In this document: piece after piece, positions 1 to 7,000 of the stretch
How the letters are laid out: each line of letters opens with the position of its first letter
How positions within the stretch are numbered: position 1 is the stretch's first letter
Source: Bacteroidota bacterium
Lineage (GTDB): Bacteria > Bacteroidota > Bacteroidia > UBA4408
Assembly: GCA_016718805.1 (NCBI GenBank)
Contig: JADKCP010000001.1
Span: 1,042,001-1,106,000 of the forward strand
DNA: 64,000 bases
Reading direction: 5' to 3'
Translations under genes and position numbers: made by a program
The notes under the pieces: model-generated
Databases searched by the model: none
Seen by the model: only the letters and a program-made list of their open reading frames with translations
Told to the model about the DNA's origin: nothing

Positions 1-1
1 G

Positions 2-82
2 GAAATTACCTTAGCCGCGTTAATGGAAGAAAAAAATGCGCAAAAAATATTAAATGATTCACATTACAAACCCCGAAAATAG
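2..82 (+). CDS. gldB: C-terminal end of probable gliding motility lipoprotein GldB (5' end outside window)
   Basis: An open frame enters from the left edge and ends at TAG 80-82. It encodes 26 residues ending in DSHYKPRK. Two things suggest GldB: this gene lies directly before gldC in many gliding Bacteroidota, and I recall a similar basic tail (Ser-x-Tyr-Lys-Pro) at the GldB C-terminus. GldB is an envelope lipoprotein associated with gliding/T9SS function. Only the tail is visible, so no domain can be checked and the identification rests mainly on gene order. Confidence 0.5.
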   Translation, partial: EITLAALMEEKNAQKILNDSHYKPRK

Positions 83-127
83 TTTACAAAAATTAGGATT
101 GCTTAGTATAATTGATAGATACCTTAC

Positions 128-460
128 ATGAAAAAATCAGAAATTAAATTTGCGATAGAGTTAGATGAGAATAATTTGCCCGAAAAAATTCAGTGGGAAG
201 CTACCGATTCGGGAATTGACGGTGCAATTGCAGCAAAGTCGATTATGTTGAGTGTATGGGATCCTACTGAAAATAACACCTTACGCATTGATTTATGGAC
301 CAAGGATATGATGGTAGATGAGATGAAAATTTTTATGCATCAAACCTTACTTTCAATGGCCAATACCTTGGAACGTGCAACCCATGAAGATAAGATGGCG
401 GCAGATCTTCGTGATTTTTGCGAGCATTTCGCAGATAAATTAGAGCTAAAAAAATCGTAG
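128..460 (+). CDS. gldC: Gliding motility protein GldC
   Basis: A 110-residue protein with the length and opening of GldC (MKKSEIKFAIELDENNLPEK), no signal peptide and no membrane segment. The middle contains a Trp/Asp/Met-rich stretch (LWTKDMMVDEMKIFMHQTL) typical of this small family. GldC is tied genetically to gliding and T9SS in Flavobacterium, but its biochemical role is not known. The gene follows the probable gldB end by 45 bp and converges with engB, an arrangement seen in other Bacteroidota. The start is ATG 128; the next upstream in-frame region holds no better start. Confidence 0.9.
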   Translation: MKKSEIKFAIELDENNLPEKIQWEATDSGIDGAIAAKSIMLSVWDPTENNTLRIDLWTKDMMVDEMKIFMHQTLLSMANTLERATHEDKMAADLRDFCEHFADKLELKKS

Positions 461-495
461 TTCAAGCATAACACTAACGAAAGCTTATAACGCAT

Positions 496-1116
496 TTAGT
501 GTTTTTCTTCAGGAAGTAATTTGTTGGTTTGCTCGATGAATTTAAGAATTGCCTCTTTGCCGTCGGTATTCACCGAAGAAGTAAAAAACTGTGTAGGTAA
601 TTCTTCCCAATAATCCAACATTTTTTTATTGTAAACTTTAATATTCTTGTTGAATTCGTTGATGTGCAATTTGTCTTTTTTGGTAAATACCATTACAAAG
701 GGAATTCCTTTTTCACCAAGCCATTGCATAAATTCGAGGTCAATTTTTTGAGGTTCGAGGCGACAATCAATCAATACAAAAAGACAGAGTAAATTTTCGC
801 GTTTTAAAATATATTCTTGTAAAAATTTTCCCCAACGTTCTTTTAGTGTTTTACTCACTTTGGCATATCCGTAACCCGGTAAATCAACCAGGTACCATGG
901 ATTGCTTTTTTCGTTTATTATAAAGTGATTTATGAGTTGCGTTTTACCTGGCTTTCCCGAAGTTTTAGCCAGGTTTTTTATACTACAAAGCATGTTTATT
1001 AGAGACGATTTTCCCACGTTGCTGCGGCCAATAAAGGCATACTCGGGCAGCTTGCGAGTTGGCGATTTTTTATAATCGGTGTTGCTGATTACAAAGCTTG
1101 CAGTTTTAATTTCCAA
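496..1116 (-). CDS. engB: Ribosome biogenesis GTPase YsxC/EngB
   Basis: A TRAFAC-class GTPase needed for large ribosomal subunit assembly. Motifs are clear: P-loop GRSNVGKS at residues 30-37, DLPG near residue 78, the TKKD specificity motif, and a TSS-type G5 loop near the end. I chose TTG at 1116, giving 206 residues beginning MEIKTASFVIS, which matches family length and the usual N-terminus. The frame stays open to a GTG at 1167, but that extension contains a TAnnTTTG promoter element (1152-1159), so it is probably untranslated leader or promoter. The gene converges with gldC. Confidence 0.93.
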   Translation of the reverse strand: MEIKTASFVISNTDYKKSPTRKLPEYAFIGRSNVGKSSLINMLCSIKNLAKTSGKPGKTQLINHFIINEKSNPWYLVDLPGYGYAKVSKTLKERWGKFLQEYILKRENLLCLFVLIDCRLEPQKIDLEFMQWLGEKGIPFVMVFTKKDKLHINEFNKNIKVYNKKMLDYWEELPTQFFTSSVNTDGKEAILKFIEQTNKLLPEEKH

Positions 1117-1151
1117 AATATAGGTAGTAAAGTTTATTGCAGTATGCAGTG

Positions 1152-1159
1152 CAAAGGTA
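1152..1159 (-). promoter_or_regulatory. Bacteroidota -7 element for engB
   Basis: Reading leftwards the sequence is TACCTTTG, a perfect TAnnTTTG match, 36 nt before the chosen engB start. No convincing TTG -33 box sits 19-20 nt upstream. Its position inside the longest possible engB frame is the reason for preferring the downstream start. Confidence 0.5.
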
Positions 1160-1250
1160 ACAAACACTATGCTTTATGGAAATGAATTGATGGAAAACAC
1201 AGAGGCCGTTTTTTTATTGTGCACCATGGCTATTAATCTTAGCATCACCC

Positions 1251-1278
1251 GGTACCCTCGAAGCTGCGCTTCGTGCGG
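1251..1278 (+). repeat. REP-like palindrome, left copy
   Basis: Contains the hairpin CGAAGC-TGC-GCTTCG (1259-1273) within a conserved frame that starts GGTACCC and ends GTGCGG. The reverse complement of the element at 1581-1610 matches most of it, so the two are inverted copies. They bracket a transposase remnant of the REP-associated type, as expected for a REP/RAYT unit. Confidence 0.7.
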
Positions 1279-1339
1279 AACTAATCAGAAAAGCTTTACT
1301 TAGGTAACTGAGCACAAATTTCAATAGAATATTAGCTAA

Positions 1340-1552
1340 TTTAATTATTTCGGAAAGAAAAGTAAAAATAGGGAACAACAATTTTGGAAACATGAAAACC
1401 ATCCCTTTTATTTATATAGTAATCCAATGATTGATCAGAAAATAGAATATATCCATAATAATCCGGTAGAAGCCGTTTTTGTGAGCGAAGCCCATGAATG
1501 GAGACTTAGTAGTGCAAATCAGGATAGTCCAATCAAAACAGAGCAGCTATAA
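1340..1552 (+). pseudogene. Remnant of a REP-associated tyrosine transposase (RAYT, Y1/IS200-like)
   Basis: The open frame ending at TAA 1550-1552 encodes QQFWKHENHPFYLYSNP followed by MIDQKIEYIHNNPVEA. This is the signature C-terminal part of RAYT proteins (FWQ..NHP ... DQKLDYIHNNPVEAG). An in-frame stop at 1337-1339 cuts it upstream, and neither the HUH nor the catalytic Tyr region could be found before it, so the gene is dead. It lies between two inverted palindromes at 1251 and 1581 that look like its REP substrates. Another reading would be a fragment left by imprecise excision. Confidence 0.8.
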
Positions 1553-1580
1553 TTCCGCGCAAAGCTCTATAAATTAAAAC

Positions 1581-1610
1581 CACACGAAGCAAAGCTTCGC
1601 GGGTACGGGG
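1581..1610 (-). repeat. REP-like palindrome, right copy (inverted)
   Basis: Contains the hairpin CGAAGC-AAA-GCTTCG (1585-1599) followed by GGGTACGGG. Read on the minus strand it matches the left copy at 1251-1278: a GTACCC block, the same six-base stem, then GTGTGG against GTGCGG. Only the loop bases and a few flanking bases differ. Confidence 0.7.
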
Positions 1611-1722
1611 TTTAAAAAACGGGAGCATTTTGATAAATAAGCCAGTATAGTATGTGTTAATCATTAACCAATCCCTTATTAATTAATTTATTTTCATTAC
1701 TTAAAATCACCCTTTTAGACAA

Positions 1723-1752
1723 TTGTAAAATGATTTCTTATCGCTAAGTTTG
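1723..1752 (+). promoter_or_regulatory. Canonical Bacteroidota promoter for the lipoprotein cluster
   Basis: TTG at 1723-1725 is followed after exactly 19 nt by TAAGTTTG at 1745-1752, matching the -33/-7 pattern used by the primary sigma factor of Bacteroidota. Transcription would begin near 1757 and leave a leader of about 80 nt before the ATG at 1835. Confidence 0.7.
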
Positions 1753-1834
1753 AAGTTGGAAACGAGCGATAAAATAAAATGAAAAATTGAAATCATTGAA
1801 AACTATTAAATTTCAATTTAGACAAAACTCTCTC

Positions 1835-2257
1835 ATGAAGAATACTAATTGCTTGGTACTTTTAACCTTCTTTTGCCTATTTAGTGCACCTGCTTGTAAA
1901 AAGTATGAAGATGGACCAATTCTGAGTTTGCGCACTAAAAAAGCCCGACTGGTTGGAGATTGGAAGATATCCGAAACGTTTGCTAACGGATTAAAATTAA
2001 ATGGACCCATTCAAATTACAGGCTTGCAAATTAAGAAAGGTGGCACTTTTTCGTTTGAATATAATACAGGTTATGCTGGAGTCAAGAATGGAACATGGTC
2101 ATTAACGAATACCAAACAATATGTCGATTTATCAGATAGCTGTTGTACCGAAAGGTATAAAATTTTAAGGCTTAAAAATAAGGAACTTTGGTTGCAAAAT
2201 TCGCTTCAACAATCAGCAACATCAACCATAGAACTGGAGTATCATTTTGAACAGTAG
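1835..2257 (+). CDS. Small lipoprotein, lipocalin-like
   Basis: Starting from ATG 1835 this gives 140 residues with a lipoprotein signal ending in the lipobox SAPAC, then KKYEDGP. The mature part contains RLVGDWKISETF near its start and alternating strands with a TWSLTN turn, like the small lipocalin-type lipoproteins of Bacteroidota that open with a GxW motif. An in-frame start at 1787 would place 16 basic residues before the signal peptide and is less likely. The next gene begins 10 bp downstream and is also a lipoprotein. The function is unknown and ligand binding is only a possibility. Confidence 0.75.
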   Translation: MKNTNCLVLLTFFCLFSAPACKKYEDGPILSLRTKKARLVGDWKISETFANGLKLNGPIQITGLQIKKGGTFSFEYNTGYAGVKNGTWSLTNTKQYVDLSDSCCTERYKILRLKNKELWLQNSLQQSATSTIELEYHFEQ

Positions 2258-2267
2258 CAATCCCAAT

Positions 2268-2924
2268 ATGAATATGCGTAGACTCCACTTAATTCTATTT
2301 TTGAGCTTTGCTTTATTTGCATGTAAGAAAAAGGATGAAGATTTTCAACCTTGCGACTATTTGCAGGATTTGACAGCTTATTCATTTTTTAAAAAGGGAA
2401 CTTATTGGGTTTATAAAGATAGTACAACCTCTGCCCAAGACTGCGTCTTTGTTTATTTTGATACCGTTTACTCATACCATCATAAGGGTAATCCACTCGT
2501 AAAAGAAGGAGACTATAATTTTGGGGATTGCCGTGCCCATAGCAGTTTTGATGGCTACAACTATTATTATCAAATTGACATGGGCTTTTATGGGAGTAAC
2601 GGTGTAATTGGAACATGGCGTAAGCGAACAAAGCCTACAAATTATGTAGGAACAACCTTTTTAATGTCAAATATTTTTGAGGAAGGCAGTTATATTGGTG
2701 CTTATACTTCGCCAGGTGGTATATATTGTCGAGGCTTCTCACAGCATTTCAATATGCATAGTACTAACTTCTATACTGTTGTAAAATTTGAGGATACAAA
2801 AAATGCTTCAGAATTTAGTTGTAGAACATTTTTCTACATTGGAAAAAATATCGGAATAGTTAGAAAGGAAATAGTTGATAGTAATAAGGTTTGGAATTTA
2901 ATAAGATATAAGATTGTTCAATAA
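2268..2924 (+). CDS. Lipoprotein of unknown function
   Basis: A 218-residue protein with a lipobox (LFAC) followed by KKKDEDFQPCDYL. The mature part contains FKKGTYWVYKDS, a phrase common at the start of Bacteroidota lipoproteins whose domain measures or binds an unknown partner. There are several Cys residues and many Tyr/Phe, and no catalytic motif that I recognise. ATG 2268 was chosen; ATG 2274 is equally possible. The frame extends upstream to a TTG that overlaps the previous gene. It likely belongs to one transcript with the genes before and after. Confidence 0.75.
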   Translation: MNMRRLHLILFLSFALFACKKKDEDFQPCDYLQDLTAYSFFKKGTYWVYKDSTTSAQDCVFVYFDTVYSYHHKGNPLVKEGDYNFGDCRAHSSFDGYNYYYQIDMGFYGSNGVIGTWRKRTKPTNYVGTTFLMSNIFEEGSYIGAYTSPGGIYCRGFSQHFNMHSTNFYTVVKFEDTKNASEFSCRTFFYIGKNIGIVRKEIVDSNKVWNLIRYKIVQ

Positions 2925-2935
2925 ATTATGAAAAA

Positions 2936-3184
2936 ATGAATGCAAAATCAACCTTATTATTAACACTTTTTTTTGGCTGCTTGTTCATTAGTTTAACAAA
3001 TGCACAAAATCCTTCTGGTTTGACATTAGTTCAAAATGAAAATTTAAATCTACAAAAATATTGGGCATATCGAAATAAATTCCGGAGCCAATTTGTGAGA
3101 ATTGGAGCAGGTCAAGGCGAAGGAATAAATGTGGCAAATATTGACGGTCAGCCAAATAATGCTTCATTATTTATCAATGTTTAG
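2936..3184 (+). CDS. Truncated N-terminal fragment of a secreted protein
   Basis: An 82-residue frame with a clear Sec signal peptide (LFISLTNAQ) followed by NLNLQKYWAYRNKFRSQFVRIG and GAGQGEGINV. This opening, a KYW-YR-R segment followed by a GQGE block, is one I associate with the start of much longer secreted Bacteroidota proteins. The frame stops at TAG 3182 soon after the block. A second frame stays open from about 3150 to 3339, so an ancestral frameshift is possible, though that stretch shows no recognisable domain. Best read as a broken gene that may still give a short secreted peptide. Confidence 0.55.
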   Translation: MNAKSTLLLTLFFGCLFISLTNAQNPSGLTLVQNENLNLQKYWAYRNKFRSQFVRIGAGQGEGINVANIDGQPNNASLFINV

Positions 3185-3273
3185 ATTTACTCAGTAAAAC
3201 AAAATTGCTAAATTTATACTTGTTTGTTCCTACTAGCATACGAAATCAAAACAAGTTCGATTTTTTATCAAAA

Positions 3274-3291
3274 ATCATCCTTTGGGATGAT
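3274..3291. repeat. Small inverted repeat downstream of the truncated gene
   Basis: ATCATCC (3274-3280) pairs with GGATGAT (3285-3291) across a 4-nt loop. No T-run follows on either strand, so it is not a convincing terminator. It lies in the 209-bp gap 3185-3393, where I see nothing else. Confidence 0.3.
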
Positions 3292-3393
3292 ATTGATACA
3301 ATTAAATATCAACCATTTTTGCAATGCTATTTTGAATAAGGCATTTTAAAATGGGATCTTTTTATTACTTATTAACCTTTTAATATTATAGAA

Positions 3394-4020
3394 ATGAAAC
3401 TATTTCAATTGCAACTGCTAGTTTTATGTTTGTTTTTAATTAGCAGCTGCAAAAAAATCAGTAACAGTAAAATTGATGCCTGTATTTATGTGAAACAATA
3501 TAAAACAGAGACTCCTATTGCTAATGCAGAAGTGCAAATATTAAGAGGTAAGCCAGGCACAGGTTACGGAACCGAGTTAGTGGAAACTGTTTATACCAAT
3601 GACGATGGCAAAGCTACTTACAAGACTAAGGTAGACAAAAATTACAACTACTATGCTTTTTCCCGTATTGATAATTATTACAATGAAGGCGATCAAGTAA
3701 ACCTAGAACGTGGGAAACGAAATTTTGAGACAACCATTTACAAGTACGCTAATGCTTATGTAAAACTGCATATCAAAAACACACATCCTTTTAATCAATT
3801 CGACTTAGTTCAGTTAACCTCTTTTTGCCATGCTTATAATCTACAAGGAATTGATTTAGATACAACTATATTGTGGTGTATGGATTGTAATTGTTCATTC
3901 TTCGGAAATTATACATATAACTCTGCTTGTTTAGTTACCAGAAATAATCTTCAATCTAATTTCAATTATTCTTTTATACCCACACCATTTGATACGATTA
4001 CTGTTGATATAAATTTCTAA
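3394..4020 (+). CDS. Lipoprotein with carboxypeptidase-regulatory-like domain
   Basis: A 208-residue protein with lipobox ISSC and a KKISNSK linker. Residues 29-75 (ACIYVKQYKTETPIANAEVQ, then TNDDGKATYKT) have the layout of a carboxypeptidase-regulatory/CNA-B-like beta-sandwich, with the P-I-A-N-A-x-V and D-G-x-A-x-Y turns. The C-terminal half is Cys-rich around residues 165-185 (CMDCNC). No enzyme motif is seen. It sits 23 bp before the giant hydrolase-type gene and may anchor or assist it at the surface; that link is inferred from position only. Confidence 0.7.
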   Translation: MKLFQLQLLVLCLFLISSCKKISNSKIDACIYVKQYKTETPIANAEVQILRGKPGTGYGTELVETVYTNDDGKATYKTKVDKNYNYYAFSRIDNYYNEGDQVNLERGKRNFETTIYKYANAYVKLHIKNTHPFNQFDLVQLTSFCHAYNLQGIDLDTTILWCMDCNCSFFGNYTYNSACLVTRNNLQSNFNYSFIPTPFDTITVDINF

Positions 4021-4043
4021 TATTAATTTTAAACCTAAGAAAA

Positions 4044-7000
4044 ATGAGTCAACCCAAACATGTAGCACTGTGTATCACAGTTGCAATTATCCTCGGATTT
4101 GGATCAAATTCTTTTGCACAAAAGGACAGCACTGTTTTTTTTCTGGATAAGAGTTCAATGCAAACCAATGTTCTCTTTCCAACTACAGAACCGCTTTATG
4201 GCTCAAAATATAATGGAGTTGATAACAGTAGCTTAAAAAATATAAATGTGCTAAATATTATCAGTGATCTGAAAAGTTATTCCCTCAATAAAAATTTAAT
4301 CCCGCCATACGATAGTATTTCAAAAATTGCATCACTTGAAATGGATGCAAATAAGAGAATTCCCATCTTAATGGTGAACTATAAATATGATAAATTTAAA
4401 TCCAATGCATTAACGGACAGCTTGGTGCGAATTGTAAATGGAAAATTTTATGATGTGACCCCTCGTAATAGTCAACCGTTTGAGCAAGGCACTATATTTT
4501 GCACTGCGCCATTGCGTGAGAAAATTCAACAAGGAACAATAAAATTTTTCATTAGTCGTAATTATTTTATTACTAATGAGATTGACCCAAGTCAGATTCA
4601 AATTGATTTTGATGATGGAGCTGGATTTAGAAATGTGAATTTTGGAAGCGAGATCACAATTACCTATAATGACAATGCTGAGAGAAATATTTCTGTAAAG
4701 TTTATCAATCAGAATAATAGTGTTTTATTGGCAAAAGCTACAAGTACAAAAGAATATTGCATCGGTACTTATCCATGGGTCGATGACAGGATTACAATTA
4801 CTTCGACAATTCCATATTTTGGAACGCCCTATAATGTACCCAACGGTCAAGGAGAATCAAGCACCGCACACGCAACCGGATTTGGTAAAGCAGATATATA
4901 CATAAAATATGGAAATGGTCATTCTACGAATCAACAACTTGTAAAGCCGTTTGTTTTCATAGAGGGAATTGATTTTGGAGCTGAGCATTCTTATGATGAT
5001 CCAGCAGGAAATTCAATTCGACACGGTGATGTTGGTTGGTGTGAATTCTGGGGAAATAGCTTCGATCCTTCAGCCCCGACAAATTATCTGAGAGGAAATA
5101 CTGAATTTAAAAATTCATCAACAATTTTAAATGCGCTCTTGAATGAAGGGTATGACATCATGTTTGTTGATTTTTACGATGGCGCTGATTTTATTCAGCG
5201 AAATGCGATGGTCGTTGTTGAATTACTTCAACAAATAAAATCACGACAAGCACAAGGAAATTATGCCCATCAACCAACTGTTTTATTGGGAGCAAGCATG
5301 GGCGGTCAAGTAGCCCGATATGCACTCGATTATATGGAACAAAATAATATTAAACACTGTGTTCGAAACTATATTTCTTTCGATTCTCCACACAAAGGGG
5401 CAAATATTCCGCTAAGTTTACAACAATGGATAGAATTTTTTGCGAATAATGGTACAGGAAGTGCAAGTGCACAATTACAGCTTGTAAATAAATTGAATCG
5501 TCCAGCAACACGTCAACTTCTCATCAAGCACTATGATGATGGGAACACATATACTTATACTGATAGATCTAACTATCAGGCCGAAATTGATGCACTTGGC
5601 TTTCCAAGTAAATGCCGAAAAGTAGCTTTGGCATGCGGAAGCAGATATGGTGCGGAACAAGATTATTTGTCGCCAGGGCAACAACTTCTCAAAACAGATT
5701 GGTCGCCTCTTACTTGTTTAAACACAACCTTTATTAAAGCCGATTGCTATGCATACGATCCTGTTGGGGGGATGTCATTTACTGGGTCAGCATTTAAAAA
5801 TATTTCAATACTTAATTGCCTTTCTAGCTTAGGCCCTTCATGTGCACTCTGCACACATGCTTATGTATTTGATAATAAAACACTTATGAATCAAAGTGGG
5901 GGCGCAAGTTATGACAATGCCCCTGGAGGTAGCCGTTATACCTCAGAACAAATTGCTGCTGAGTACAATGATTACGTAGCAACGCAGCCAATGAATCTTG
6001 GAGGTTCTGCCGAAGCGAATCCAACTGGACAACCATCCAATCCACACGAAAGTTTTATTCCCACAACAAGTGCTTTGGGATTATACGGGAATCCCAGTTT
6101 GACTACAAACATCACACAGGTATTGCCTGTTACAAATCAGCCGTTTCCGAGCATTTATCCTTTTGATGCTTATTATGCATCATCAACAAACCTTTTGCAT
6201 GTTCAGCTTGAAGCAGGTCTCACGCAAAACGGAACACCTGCGATTGGTAATATGGATTGGGCACATAAGGAAGTATTAAATAGTGAACCATCCCTACCTT
6301 TTGTTTTGAGCGGTAGCACGCCAAATAATGGAATTTATAATATGTGTCGAATTGAAAACCGCTTATTAACAAGTTGTACAGTGGAAAATGGGGGGCATTT
6401 ATGGTTTAATCGGAATTGGAATGCTGACATGCATGTTTACACAGTCCCCTATCCACCGGTTGGGGTTAGTCCACCTGTATCAGGTTCCATATTAGAAGTG
6501 AATTCATGTGATTGTGGGATAACTGTTGATATAAAAAACGGCGGAGAGTTTTATTTAGGAGATAATTCAGTTGGCAATAAAGCAATTGTAACTCTAAAAA
6601 GCGGTGACAATTTTTTATTGCGAAATGGTTCACATTTGATTATAGACGATTATTCAAAGTTAATTTTAGAAGCAGGTGTAAATGTGACGATCGAGCCGGG
6701 TGCTGTAATTACATTGAAAGGAGAACATTCTCTATTTGAAATACAAGGAAATTGCAACATTGATTTACATGCCCAAGAGCATATTTATGTCAATAAAGGC
6801 AGTGCCAGTTCAGGTGGTACCATGAAATTAAATTCGGGCTCTTTTATTTTGCGTGCCCAAAGTCATCTAGATATTGAATATTGTAAAGTTTTACTTAATG
6901 ATTATGTGTTTGACTATTATCACAATGCCACAATTTCATTGACAGGCGAAGACGCAGCTTTGCAATTTGGTGGTATTATTAATCTTCAACCTGGTGCAGA

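Noticed and set aside
1214..1402. 62-residue open frame on the minus strand
   Set aside because: It runs antisense to the RAYT remnant and through the left palindrome; it has no family-like features.
3274..3291. Hairpin considered as a terminator
   Set aside because: Seven-base stem and no T-run on either strand.
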